Below are positions 45,212-53,703 of a DNA stretch of 64,000 nucleotides, piece by piece (within the stretch, counting starts at the first letter, position 1; each line of letters starts with the position of its first letter). The stretch lies in NCBI RefSeq assembly GCF_900108045.1, contig NZ_FNUK01000004.1, forward strand, positions 29,628-93,627, in the 5' to 3' direction. Source of the stretch: Caloramator fervidus (GTDB lineage Bacteria; Bacillota; Clostridia; Clostridiales; Caloramatoraceae). Position numbers and translations under genes: made by a program. The notes below the pieces were generated by a model, which worked only from the letters and a program-made list of their open reading frames with translations, was not told where the DNA came from and made no database searches.

Positions 45212-46113
45212 GCAAGATTCCCCCTTTTCCTTCTTGAAAGCATGTCAACAAAAGCCTCAATTCTTGTATCAAAACCAGCCTCTCCTGTATGTTCATCTAT
45301 TTTTAAAAGCAAAAAAGGAACATTTTCAAAGTCAAGTTTTATAAGCTCAACTATAACTGAATCTATTCCACAGGCAAAGGAAGATAAATAAACTATTCCA
45401 TCAATAAGACTTTCTTTAAGGGCATAGGATATAAATCCATAATATTCCCTTGCAAAAGTCCAAAAAGGTCTTTTAAAAAGCTTCTTAATTTCTAAATATT
45501 TTACATTATCATCCACAACTTCATGGGTTATAACTCCAACACCTAATTTATTTAATTTGTTTTTTACATTCATGTTTATAAAAGTATCATATATATTGTA
45601 TGTATGTCCTATAAGAGCAACTTTTAAAGCATATCCTTTATCATTTATGCCTTCTTTAAATTTTTTTTGTTCATTTTGAGCTCTTTCAAAGGCCTTTTGT
45701 ATCTTAAAAAAATTTTTAGTTAAAATTTTTCCTGTTTCATAAGCCCATTTAAAAAATTTATCACTAGAAAACAAATAAATAGGTGCCTTTGTAATAATAG
45801 GAAGATCTTCTATGTTATTTTCAATCATTTCTGGTATGCCACAAAATTTAGGACATATAAATTCTCGTTTATAAATCTGCATTATTCTTGGAATCAAAAT
45901 CAAATCACACTTATCCTTTATTTTTTCAACATGTCCGTGAAAGACTTTAATAGGAAGGCAAGCTTCATCTGTGCATAATGTAGATCCAAGATCCAGTATA
46001 TCTTTATTTGTATCAGGAGATTCTATAATTTCAGCACCTAGTTCTTCAAAAAAAGTATTAAAAAAAGGTTTATATTTATAATATAAAAGTCCCTTTGGAA
46101 TACCTACCTTCAA
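45208..46113 (-). CDS. HgdB/DUF2229-like acyl-CoA dehydratase-related protein, subunit 1
   Basis: About 301 residues. Starts KVGIPKGLLYYKYKPFFNTF, the DUF2229 N-terminus. Cysteines in STLCTDEACLPIKVFHGH, FICPKFCGIPEM and LSSFACGIDSV, and a C-terminal DEHTGEAGFDTRIEAFVDML block shared with subunit 2. Start: the frame opens earlier, but TTG at 46113 lies seven bases after GGAGGT, whereas ATG at 46119 is only one base from it. First gene of the three-gene set; the substrate of the system is unknown. Confidence 0.78.
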   Translation of the reverse strand: MKVGIPKGLLYYKYKPFFNTFFEELGAEIIESPDTNKDILDLGSTLCTDEACLPIKVFHGHVEKIKDKCDLILIPRIMQIYKREFICPKFCGIPEMIENNIEDLPIITKAPIYLFSSDKFFKWAYETGKILTKNFFKIQKAFERAQNEQKKFKEGINDKGYALKVALIGHTYNIYDTFINMNVKNKLNKLGVGVITHEVVDDNVKYLEIKKLFKRPFWTFAREYYGFISYALKESLIDGIVYLSSFACGIDSVIVELIKLDFENVPFLLLKIDEHTGEAGFDTRIEAFVDMLSRRKRGNLA

Positions 46114-46268
46114 AAACATCACCTCCAACCTACACTTATATATTTTTTACTTTAAATTACCAAAATATACAATTTTAAAAAAAACAAATCATATAATTTA
46201 ATAAAAAAGTAACAAAAAAATTATTTAAAGAATATATTATTATCAAAGCACTTCTTAGGTTGATTTTT

Positions 46269-46712
46269 ATGTCCTTCTCTCCAAGGGAACTTCTTGCAAG
46301 ACTTGTAAGGTGCGAGGCTGAAGGAGAAGGAGAAATTGGAATGAAGGCAGTAGCAACGGTTGTTATAAATAGGGTTAATGTACCTTACGGGGAATATAGA
46401 AGAGTATGCCAAGGAGACTTAAGAAAAGTCATCCTTCAACCCTATCAATTCACCTGCTGTTTAACAAAAGTATATGGAAAACCTAATTATCAAAATATAT
46501 GGGCAAAACCTCCTGATAAGTATCATTATTGGATAGCCGATTGGGCTCTTGCTGGAAACAAATATCCCGGTATAGGTTTTGCCCTTTGGTATTACAATCC
46601 GTATAAGCCCACATGTGCCTATTATTTCCCACCAAACAAAACTGGAAGATATATAACAAGAATAGCTCAACATTGTTTTTATGTTCCAACCCCTTTGTAT
46701 GCTCAAACTTAA
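46269..46712 (+). CDS. cwlJ: Spore cortex-lytic hydrolase CwlJ-like (SleB/CwlJ family)
   Basis: 147 residues, single Hydrolase_2 domain without the peptidoglycan-binding domain of SleB, as in CwlJ. Visible: LLARLVRCEAEGEGEIGMKA (catalytic E within), AVATVVINRVN, ILQPYQFTC and the ALWYYNPYKPTCAYYFPPN block. It degrades cortex peptidoglycan during germination from the coat side. No signal peptide, again as in CwlJ. ATG at 46269 with TTAGGT eight bases upstream; the in-frame TTG at 46260 has no signal. The GerQ-like gene follows after 23 bases; in Bacillus CwlJ needs GerQ for localisation. Confidence 0.88.
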   Translation: MSFSPRELLARLVRCEAEGEGEIGMKAVATVVINRVNVPYGEYRRVCQGDLRKVILQPYQFTCCLTKVYGKPNYQNIWAKPPDKYHYWIADWALAGNKYPGIGFALWYYNPYKPTCAYYFPPNKTGRYITRIAQHCFYVPTPLYAQT

Positions 46713-46735
46713 TCAATTTTATAAGGAGGTTTCTT

Positions 46736-47101
46736 ATGTCTAAAAAAGAAAATCATGTAAACGAAACAAAAGAAATGAACTTTTCACCATCCCCTTATTT
46801 TGTTCCTTACATGTTTTGTCCATACGAATGCTTTAGACAACAGCCCTTTGAACCAGTAAGTGAAGTAGATGCACAAATGGAACCAACTTTAAAAGATATA
46901 GGATATACACAAGCCTATCTAAGAACTCAAATTGGAAAAAAGGTAAAAATAGACTTTTTAATTGGAACAGATTTGTTTATTGACAAGGAAGGAATATTAT
47001 TGGAAGTTGGAATAAGCTATGTGGTTATAAGAGAACTTTCAACAAACTTTAAAGTTATGTGCGACCTTTATTCAATTAAATTTGTTTCAATATATGAATA
47101 A
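46736..47101 (+). CDS. gerQ: Spore coat protein GerQ-like
   Basis: 121 residues. The C-terminal 75 residues (EPTLKDIGYTQAYLRTQIGK, VVIRELSTNFKVMCDLYSI) match the GerQ/YwdL pattern; the N-terminal half is hydrophilic with aromatic PYFVPYMFCPYEC. GerQ anchors CwlJ in the inner coat and is crosslinked in Bacillus. ATG at 46736 follows AAGGAGG by seven bases; the longer frame from 46613 overlaps cwlJ and is not supported. Directly downstream of cwlJ, with a terminator after it. Confidence 0.82.
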   Translation: MSKKENHVNETKEMNFSPSPYFVPYMFCPYECFRQQPFEPVSEVDAQMEPTLKDIGYTQAYLRTQIGKKVKIDFLIGTDLFIDKEGILLEVGISYVVIRELSTNFKVMCDLYSIKFVSIYE

Positions 47102-47130
47102 AGCCCTAAAAGGATTACCTTTTAGGGCTT
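47101..47130. terminator. Bidirectional terminator between gerQ and nhaC
   Basis: A perfect 13-bp stem (47101-47113 with 47118-47130), four-base loop, T-rich on the plus side and A-rich on the other. It serves both convergent genes. Confidence 0.88.
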
Positions 47131-47135
47131 TTAAA

Positions 47136-48557
47136 TTATACGTTTACAGGAGAAGACTCTTTTTTAGGCTCCACTTTTACTTTTTCCATTGTAATTCCTG
47201 TAAATCCGTAGAATATAGAAACTAATGGATTAACTAAATTTAAAACAGCATATGGAAGATATGCAAAAGGATGAACTCCTAAAGCTCCCATCATAAAAGC
47301 ACCACAGGTATTCCATGGAACAAGAGGAGAAGTTAAAGTTCCTGCATCCTCTAAACACCTTGACAAATTCTTTGGATGAAGACCTTTTTTATCAAAAGCC
47401 TTTTTAAACATTCTTCCTGGTATAACTATTGAAAGATATTGATCCCCTGCAACTATGTTTGTAAATATACTTGAAAAAATAGTTGCTGTAACAAGGGCTC
47501 CTGTGCTATCAGAAAAACTTAATAACTTTTCAGCTAAAACTTCTAAGAATCCTGCTTTTTCCATTATACCTCCAAAGGCCATAGCACATAAAATCAAAGA
47601 TACTGTATACATCATGCTTTGAAGTCCGCCTCTTGTTAAAAGATCATCCACTAATTTAAATCCTGTCTCTGAAACATATCCATCGTTTAAAACTGATAGT
47701 ATATCCCCAAAACCTTTATTTTGGAATATAACTGCAAATATACAACCTAATACTGTCCCTGATAAAAGACCTGGAATTGCAGGAACTTTTTTAACAACCA
47801 TTATTATAACAACAACAGGTGGAATTAAAAGCCAAAGATTTATGTTAAATTGGCTACTTAATGCGTTTAAAATCTCATTTATTCTTTGAACATCAAGCTG
47901 TCTTCCTGAAAATTTTGAACCTAATATAAGATAAACTATTAAAGATATTATATAACTTGGGCCTGTTGTATATATCATATGTCTTACATGATCAAACAAA
48001 GTTGCACCAGCCATAGCAGGGGCAAGATTTGTTGTATCTGACAGCGGGGACATTTTATCGCCAAAATATGCTCCTGAGATGACTGCTCCAGCTACCATAG
48101 GAGATGGAATTCCAAGACCTTGACCTACACCGATAAGAGCAATACCTACTGTTCCTGCAGTAGTCCAAGAACTTCCTGTTGCAAGAGATACTATACTACA
48201 GATAATTAAAGTTGCTGCAAGAAATATTCCAGGAGATAAAACTTTAAGACCATAATAAATCATTGCAGGAACTGTTCCTGATAAAATCCATGCACCTATA
48301 ACTGTTCCTATTATCATAAGAATTATTATAGCCTGCATAGACATTCCAATTGTATCTATAATTCCCTTTTCAATATCCTCCCATTTTAAGCCAACCTTTA
48401 ATGCCATAAAAGCTGCTATAATAGCAGAAATAACAAGAGGAATGTGTGGGCTAGCTTGAAACTTTATAATTGAAATGGATAGGATAACAACAAGAGAAAC
48501 AACAGGAATTAAAGCCTCCCACATTTTAGGCTTTCTCTTTAAATGTCCACTTTCCAT
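47136..48557 (-). CDS. nhaC: Na+/H+ antiporter NhaC family
   Basis: About 473 residues, around 11-12 membrane helices. Visible: LATGSSWTTAGTVGIALIG, SGAYFGDKMSPLSDTTNLAP and an FTNIVAGDQYLSIVIPGRMF segment near 380, all typical of NhaC. Exports sodium in exchange for protons (or, in some members, malate/lactate exchange). ATG at 48557 follows GGGGGT; the frame opens 5 codons earlier. Its promoter is at 48588-48617 and it shares the terminator with gerQ. Confidence 0.92.
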   Translation of the reverse strand: MESGHLKRKPKMWEALIPVVSLVVILSISIIKFQASPHIPLVISAIIAAFMALKVGLKWEDIEKGIIDTIGMSMQAIIILMIIGTVIGAWILSGTVPAMIYYGLKVLSPGIFLAATLIICSIVSLATGSSWTTAGTVGIALIGVGQGLGIPSPMVAGAVISGAYFGDKMSPLSDTTNLAPAMAGATLFDHVRHMIYTTGPSYIISLIVYLILGSKFSGRQLDVQRINEILNALSSQFNINLWLLIPPVVVIIMVVKKVPAIPGLLSGTVLGCIFAVIFQNKGFGDILSVLNDGYVSETGFKLVDDLLTRGGLQSMMYTVSLILCAMAFGGIMEKAGFLEVLAEKLLSFSDSTGALVTATIFSSIFTNIVAGDQYLSIVIPGRMFKKAFDKKGLHPKNLSRCLEDAGTLTSPLVPWNTCGAFMMGALGVHPFAYLPYAVLNLVNPLVSIFYGFTGITMEKVKVEPKKESSPVNV

Positions 48558-48587
48558 TAAGATACCCCCCACAAAGCTTTTTCTTTT

Positions 48588-48617
48588 ATTTTAACATTTC
48601 AAATATAAAAATTGCAA
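48588..48617 (-). promoter_or_regulatory. Putative SigA promoter of nhaC
   Basis: On the minus strand TTGCAA (48612-48617), 18 bases, TAAAAT (48588-48593). Reasonable but not strong. Confidence 0.5.
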
Positions 48618-48641
48618 TAAAATTTAAAATCTTTTAAATTT

Positions 48642-49586
48642 TCAGTATCCTTTTTCCAAATCAACAATATTCAATAGTTTTTCTCCCTTTATATATCTTC
48701 TCATGTTTTCGTATATTAAATTAAACCTTCTTTCATTTCTCTTCTCTGAAACCCAAGAATTATGGGGAGTTATATAAACATTTTCCATATCCCAAAGGGG
48801 GCTTTTTTCATCTAAAGGTTCCTTTTCAAAAACGTCAAGGGCTGCTGCCTTTATCTTCCCATTTTTTAAGTTTAAAATAAGCTCCTTTTCATCCACCACA
48901 CTTCCCCTTGCAACATTTATAAAATATACCCCATCCTTCATGGCTTTAAACCTTTCCTTATTTATAAAATGATGGGTCTCCTTTGTGTATGGCATTGTAA
49001 CAACTACAAAATCACAAAACTTTAACATTTCATTTACATTATCCTTTGAAAAACACATATCAAAACCTTCTATGTATCTTCCATTTGAATTTACACCTAA
49101 TATCTTTACTTCAAATCCCTTTAAACGCTTTACAGCCTCTTTTGCTAAGCTTCCAGTTCCTATAAAACCTACCGTTTTTCCATATATTTCTATAATAGAA
49201 GTATCTAATTGCCATTTTTTATTCTTTTTATTTTCATAAAAATTCATGCTATTTTTAGCAAGTAAAAGTATGCTCATAACTATCCATTCACCAATTGGAA
49301 TACTATATCCACCTTTATTGTTAGTAAGCAAAATTCCTTTTTCTTTAATATAATCAATAGGAGCTTGGTCAACTCCTATGCTTGAAAGCTGAATCCATTT
49401 TAAATTTTTCATTTTAGTTATATCTAAAGTTGAAAAGGGATCATAACAAACTAAAACTTCAACGTCTGCTAAGTCATCGCTATAAACCAAACCATTTTCT
49501 TTTTTTAATATTACTTCATATCCTAAGCTTTTTATTTTATCAATTTTTTCACTTCCATAATCATATGTAAACAAAGCTTTTAACAC
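48642..49586 (-). CDS. D-isomer-specific 2-hydroxyacid dehydrogenase family protein
   Basis: 314 residues. Rossmann NAD domain with VGFIGTGSLAKEAVKRL; the catalytic arginine lies in INVARGSVVDEKEL, the glutamate in LDVFEKEPLDEKSPLW and the histidine in VYITPHNSWVSEKR. It reduces a 2-oxoacid to a D-2-hydroxyacid or the reverse; glyoxylate, hydroxypyruvate and phenylpyruvate types cannot be told apart. ATG/TTG at 49586 follows GGGGGATTTATG-type spacing (the frame starts at TTG/ATG next to AAGGGGGA). Transcribed towards nhaC, divergent from the coat pair. Confidence 0.88.
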   Translation of the reverse strand: MLKALFTYDYGSEKIDKIKSLGYEVILKKENGLVYSDDLADVEVLVCYDPFSTLDITKMKNLKWIQLSSIGVDQAPIDYIKEKGILLTNNKGGYSIPIGEWIVMSILLLAKNSMNFYENKKNKKWQLDTSIIEIYGKTVGFIGTGSLAKEAVKRLKGFEVKILGVNSNGRYIEGFDMCFSKDNVNEMLKFCDFVVVTMPYTKETHHFINKERFKAMKDGVYFINVARGSVVDEKELILNLKNGKIKAAALDVFEKEPLDEKSPLWDMENVYITPHNSWVSEKRNERRFNLIYENMRRYIKGEKLLNIVDLEKGY

Positions 49587-49616
49587 ATAAATCCCCCTTT
49601 TTGTATGAGTTTAAAA

Positions 49617-49629
49617 TTTGTCGAAAAAA
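49617..49629 (+). promoter_or_regulatory. Candidate Spo0A box upstream of coat-like genes
   Basis: TTTGTCGAAAAAA matches the Spo0A box TTTGTCGAAA. It is in the gap between the 2-hydroxyacid dehydrogenase and the small coat-like genes. A 7-base core occurs by chance several times in a window this size, so position is what supports it. Confidence 0.4.
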
Positions 49630-49666
49630 ATAAATATAAATAAAAAATTAAGAAAGGAGAATAATT

Positions 49667-49852
49667 ATGTCTCAACTTAACCAATTAGAACTTCAAAATT
49701 TAAGACATCTTATAAACCTTTACGATATCGAAGCCCAAAAGTTTGACTCCTATGCCCAAATGGCAACAGACCCTCAAATAAAACAGATGTTTATCCAAGC
49801 TGCACAAACTGCAAGAAACACAAAGCAAAAACTTCTTTCATTTTTACAATAA
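49667..49852 (+). CDS. Small helical protein, probable spore coat-associated
   Basis: 61 residues, all helical, Gln- and Asn-rich: LELQNLRHLINLYDIEAQKF then SYAQMATDPQIKQMFIQ. The pattern resembles the first helices of CotF/ferritin-like coat proteins, which commonly occur in pairs of small genes in Clostridia. ATG at 49667 follows AAAGGAG. It lies 12 bases before the longer CotF-like gene. Function is an inference from neighbour and composition. Confidence 0.75.
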   Translation: MSQLNQLELQNLRHLINLYDIEAQKFDSYAQMATDPQIKQMFIQAAQTARNTKQKLLSFLQ

Positions 49853-49864
49853 GGAGGTAGAAAA

Positions 49865-50116
49865 ATGTTTAACGAAAAGGTAATAGTAAACGATGCCCTT
49901 TCAATGCTAAATAACAATTTACTAATCTATGCAAATGCAATATCTCAATGTTCAAATGTACAACTTAGAAATATTTTTCAACAAATTAGAAATCAAGAGG
50001 AACAATTTCAATACGATCTTTATAAAATAGCTGAACAAAAAGGGTATTATAAAGCTGCTCAACAAGCATCTTTACAGGATATTCAGCAGGTTAAATCAGA
50101 ACTTGGAGCTTTTTAG
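49865..50116 (+). CDS. Spore coat protein F-like (CotF domain)
   Basis: 83 residues. VNDALSMLNNNLLIYANAIS and IRNQEEQFQYDLYKIAEQKG YYKAA (written here in two parts) match the CotF helix pair, ending in a Gln-rich tail. CotF proteins are coat components found in spores of Bacillus and Clostridia. ATG at 49865 follows AAGGAGG. Co-transcribed with the 61-residue gene and closed by a terminator. Confidence 0.82.
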   Translation: MFNEKVIVNDALSMLNNNLLIYANAISQCSNVQLRNIFQQIRNQEEQFQYDLYKIAEQKGYYKAAQQASLQDIQQVKSELGAF

Positions 50117-50140
50117 GAGTGGGTTCCACTCCTATTTTTT
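50114..50140. terminator. Terminator between the coat pair and the RlmL-like gene
   Basis: A 9-bp perfect stem (50114-50122 with 50126-50134), three-base loop, followed on the plus strand by six T. Both flanking genes have their stop codons inside it. Confidence 0.85.
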
Positions 50141-51259
50141 AGGTAAAGGTCCAAAATATTGATAATAGTAACAAAGAAGTTTTCCATTATAAAGCTTTCT
50201 ATTCTTATCAGCTTTTTTTCCAAAATACCTTTGAAACTCAGGATGAGCTGTTAAAACGAAAAATGACCAGGTGTCAAGCTTTGAAAAAACTTCCCCCATT
50301 TTTCTATAAAGTTTTTCAACTTCCCTTTTTTCCATAAGTCTTTCCCCATAGGGAGGATTAGTTATTATAACCCCATACTTTTTTCTAGATCTAAACTCCT
50401 CAACAGGAAGTTTTTGAAAAGCTATATACTTATCAACCCCTGCCTTTTTAGCGTTTTCCCTTGCAACCTTTAAAATCTTTCCATCAATATCTGAACCTAA
50501 AAGTAGAAATTCTTCTTCATTCATCTTAGATTTTGCCAATTCCCTTTCCTCAATCCAAACATTTTTATTAAAATTTGGCCAATTTTCCATAGCAAACTGT
50601 CTATTAATCCCTGGGGCAATATTTTTTCCTATCATAGCAGCCTCTATCAAAATAGTTCCTGAACCACATAAAGGATCTGCAAGAACTCTTTTTGGATCCC
50701 ACTTACTTATATAAACAAGGGCTGAAGCTAGTGTTTCTCTTAAAGGCGCATCTCCTGAAAGTTGCCTATAACCTCTTTTATGGAGTCCAATTCCTGATGT
50801 GTCTAGAGATATAGTGGCCATATCCTTTAAAAGGGACACTTCTATTTTATATTCAGCCCCTGTCTCTTCAAACCACTCTATATTATACTTGTTTTTCATA
50901 GACTCTATTATTGCCTTTTTAACTATGGCCTGACAGTCAGAAACACTAAAAAGCTTAGACTTTACAGACTTTCCAACAACATGTATTTTTGCATCCTTTG
51001 GAAGAATATCCCCCCAATTTACTGCTTTAGTTCCTTGAAAAAGCTCTTCAAAGGTTTCTGCTTTAAATTCCGTAATTTTAATAAAAATCCTATCTGCAGT
51101 TCTAAGCCAAATGTTGCACCTCGCAATATCTCTTTCTTCTCCTTCAAAAACTACCTTTCCGTTATCAACCTTTATATCTTTATACCCTAGATTAATTATT
51201 TCTTCCTTTAATATACCTTCTATTCCAAAGGCACATGTTGCAACTATGCTATATTTCAT
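50132..51259 (-). CDS. THUMP-domain 23S rRNA (guanine-N2) methyltransferase, RlmL/YpsC-like
   Basis: 375 residues. N-terminal THUMP RNA-binding domain (about 45-155), then a class I SAM methyltransferase with LADPLCGSGTILIEAAMIG and the catalytic VIITNPPYGERL. It corresponds to the shorter Firmicute RlmL-type that methylates G2445 in 23S rRNA. ATG at 51259 follows AGGAGAG. It lies 18 bases after glgP, so it may be the last gene of the glycogen transcript. Confidence 0.88.
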   Translation of the reverse strand: MKYSIVATCAFGIEGILKEEIINLGYKDIKVDNGKVVFEGEERDIARCNIWLRTADRIFIKITEFKAETFEELFQGTKAVNWGDILPKDAKIHVVGKSVKSKLFSVSDCQAIVKKAIIESMKNKYNIEWFEETGAEYKIEVSLLKDMATISLDTSGIGLHKRGYRQLSGDAPLRETLASALVYISKWDPKRVLADPLCGSGTILIEAAMIGKNIAPGINRQFAMENWPNFNKNVWIEERELAKSKMNEEEFLLLGSDIDGKILKVARENAKKAGVDKYIAFQKLPVEEFRSRKKYGVIITNPPYGERLMEKREVEKLYRKMGEVFSKLDTWSFFVLTAHPEFQRYFGKKADKNRKLYNGKLLCYYYQYFGPLPKK

Positions 51260-51277
51260 GCAATCTCTCCTTTCAAA

Positions 51278-53692
51278 CTATAAAACCTTCCAAATTTCCC
51301 TTGCATATCTAATTATAGTATTATCACTTGAAAATTGTCCTGAAGCAGCAACATTTATTATAGCCATCTCATTCCATTTATCTCTATCTCTATATAACTT
51401 ATCTATCTTATCCTGTGCTTTTGAATAGTCCTCAAAATCCTTTAATACAAAAAACTCATCGTTATAGGTAATCAAATGATTATAAATATTCATAAACTCC
51501 GAAGGACTAACATCTAAAAATCCATTTAAAAGCTGATCTATAACTCTTTTTATTCTAGGATTGTTATTATAAAGATCTAAAGATCTATATCCTCCATTTT
51601 TAGAATAATTTATAACTTCATCAGCCGTCAAACCAAAAATTATTATATTCTCTTCTCCAACGGCATCTTTTATTTCAATATTAGCTCCATCTAAAGTTCC
51701 TAAAGTTATAGCTCCATTCATCATAAATTTCATATTTCCAGTTCCAGAGGCCTCTTTAGAGGCTGTTGAAATCTGCTGACTTACATTGGCAGAGGGAATT
51801 ATTTTTTCTGCAAGGCTTACTCCATAGTTTTCAATAAAAACTACTTTAATTTTATCATTAACATCGTCATCTGAATTTATTTTATTTGCTAGCGTATTTA
51901 TAAACTTTATTATCTCTTTTGCTAAAATATATCCTGGAAAGGCTTTTGCACTAAATATAAAGGTTCTTGGATAAATATCAATACCTTTATCTTCTTTTAA
52001 TCTATTATATAAATCCAAAATATAAAGAGCATTTAAAAGCTGCCTTTTATATCCATGGAGTCTTTTTGCTTGAATGTCAAATATAGAATTTGGATCTACA
52101 GTTATATCATACTTGTTCTTTATAAATTTTGCTAAGTCAGTTTTGTTTTGCTGTTTTATTTTATAAAATTTTTCTTTAACTGAACTGTCTTTTGCAAATT
52201 TTTTTAATTCTATAAGCTTGTTAGGATCTTTAATCCACTCTTCTCCTATAGTTTCTTTTAAAAGCTTAGTAAGCCTTGGGTTTGCTTGTAAAAGCCATCT
52301 TCTGTGGGTAATTCCATTTGTTTTATTATTAAACTTGCCTTCAAAATATTCATTAAAAAGCTTAAGTTCTTTTTCCTTTAATATCTTTGTATGAAGTTTT
52401 GCAACTCCATTTACAGAATGACTTCCAACTATAGCAAGATGAGCCATATTTATATATCCATCTCTTATAATAGCCATTTTGTTTATTTTATCTAAATCAT
52501 GCCCATATTTGTCAATAAGATCTAAACAAAATCTTCTATTTATTTCTTCAACTATTGTAAAAATCCTTGGAAGAAGACTTTTAAACATATCAATAGGCCA
52601 TTTTTCAAGGGCTTCTGCCATTATAGTATGATTTGTATAAGATATTGTATTTACAGTTATCTTAAAAGCTTCTTCCCAAGACAAATTTTCCTCATCTATT
52701 AGAATTCTTAAAAGTTCTGGAATAGCAAGGGCAGGGTGGGTATCATTTATTTGAATTGCAACGTATTTATCTAACTCTGTTATTGGCTTTCCCTTCTTCT
52801 TAAAAGTTCTTATTATACTTTGAATTCCTGCACTTACAAAAAAGTATTCCTGCTTTAATCTTAAAAGCCTTCCTTTTTCAGTCCTATCATCAGGATAAAG
52901 AACGGAAGTTATAGACTCTACAGAATATTTATATTCCATAGCCTTTGAATAATCTCCCATTGAAAAACTAAAAAAATCAAAATCTTCACCAATAGGTTCA
53001 GCACTCCAAAGTCTTAAAGTATTTACAACACCATTTTTAAAACCTATTATAGGAATATCATAAGGAACTGCAAGAACAGATTCATAATTCTCATGAATGG
53101 CCTTAAGCCTTCCGTCTTCCACAGTAAATCTTACATTACCTCCAAAATTTACAATACATGCCTTATCTCTTCTTCTAACTTCCCAAACATATCCATCCTT
53201 TAACCAGTTATCAGGAACTTCCACTTGATATCCATTAACTATTTTTTGTTCAAACAGCCCATATTTATATCTTATCCCGTTGCCATGGCCAGCTATTCCA
53301 AGAGTTGCCATTGAGTCCAAAAAACAGGCTGCAAGACGGCCAAGTCCTCCATTGCCAAGCCCTGCATCCTTCTCTTCAAGTTTAATATCTTCAAAGGATA
53401 TCCCAAACTCTTCCAACCCTTCTTTAACTATATCTATAATTCCTAAATTTATCAAATTGTTTTCAAGAAGCCTTCCTATTAAAAACTCCATAGAAAAATA
53501 GTAAACCTGCTTTTTATCTTCAGTTGAGTATTTTTTATTGGTCTTTAACCACCTTTCAAAAGCATATTCCTTTACAAGTTCTGCAAGGGCAATAAATTTA
53601 TGAGACCTTGAAGCTTCTTTTACATCCTCTGCAAAAAGACTTATAAGCTTTCTTTCAAAATCCTTTTTAAATTGTTCCTTACTAAGCTGCAT
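51278..53692 (-). CDS. glgP: Glycogen/maltodextrin phosphorylase
   Basis: About 804 residues, GT35. Releases glucose 1-phosphate from glycogen using PLP. Visible: DAGLGNGGLGRLAACFLDS, AIQINDTHPALAIPE, GITHRRWLLQANP, AKRLHGYKRQLLN and ISTASKEASGTGNMKFMMNG with the PLP lysine. The frame has ATG ATG; the second, at 53692, is used. Last structural gene of glgBCDAP, so synthesis and breakdown are coupled in one transcript. Confidence 0.96.
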   Translation of the reverse strand: MQLSKEQFKKDFERKLISLFAEDVKEASRSHKFIALAELVKEYAFERWLKTNKKYSTEDKKQVYYFSMEFLIGRLLENNLINLGIIDIVKEGLEEFGISFEDIKLEEKDAGLGNGGLGRLAACFLDSMATLGIAGHGNGIRYKYGLFEQKIVNGYQVEVPDNWLKDGYVWEVRRRDKACIVNFGGNVRFTVEDGRLKAIHENYESVLAVPYDIPIIGFKNGVVNTLRLWSAEPIGEDFDFFSFSMGDYSKAMEYKYSVESITSVLYPDDRTEKGRLLRLKQEYFFVSAGIQSIIRTFKKKGKPITELDKYVAIQINDTHPALAIPELLRILIDEENLSWEEAFKITVNTISYTNHTIMAEALEKWPIDMFKSLLPRIFTIVEEINRRFCLDLIDKYGHDLDKINKMAIIRDGYINMAHLAIVGSHSVNGVAKLHTKILKEKELKLFNEYFEGKFNNKTNGITHRRWLLQANPRLTKLLKETIGEEWIKDPNKLIELKKFAKDSSVKEKFYKIKQQNKTDLAKFIKNKYDITVDPNSIFDIQAKRLHGYKRQLLNALYILDLYNRLKEDKGIDIYPRTFIFSAKAFPGYILAKEIIKFINTLANKINSDDDVNDKIKVVFIENYGVSLAEKIIPSANVSQQISTASKEASGTGNMKFMMNGAITLGTLDGANIEIKDAVGEENIIIFGLTADEVINYSKNGGYRSLDLYNNNPRIKRVIDQLLNGFLDVSPSEFMNIYNHLITYNDEFFVLKDFEDYSKAQDKIDKLYRDRDKWNEMAIINVAASGQFSSDNTIIRYAREIWKVL

Positions 53693-53703
53693 CATAGTTC
53701 CCC

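Noticed and set aside
46461..46716. Minus-strand frames opposite cwlJ
   Set aside because: Antisense to a gene with clear family motifs; no supporting start signals.
46613..46735. N-terminal extension of the gerQ frame
   Set aside because: Overlaps cwlJ in another frame; ATG 46736 has a perfect ribosome binding site.
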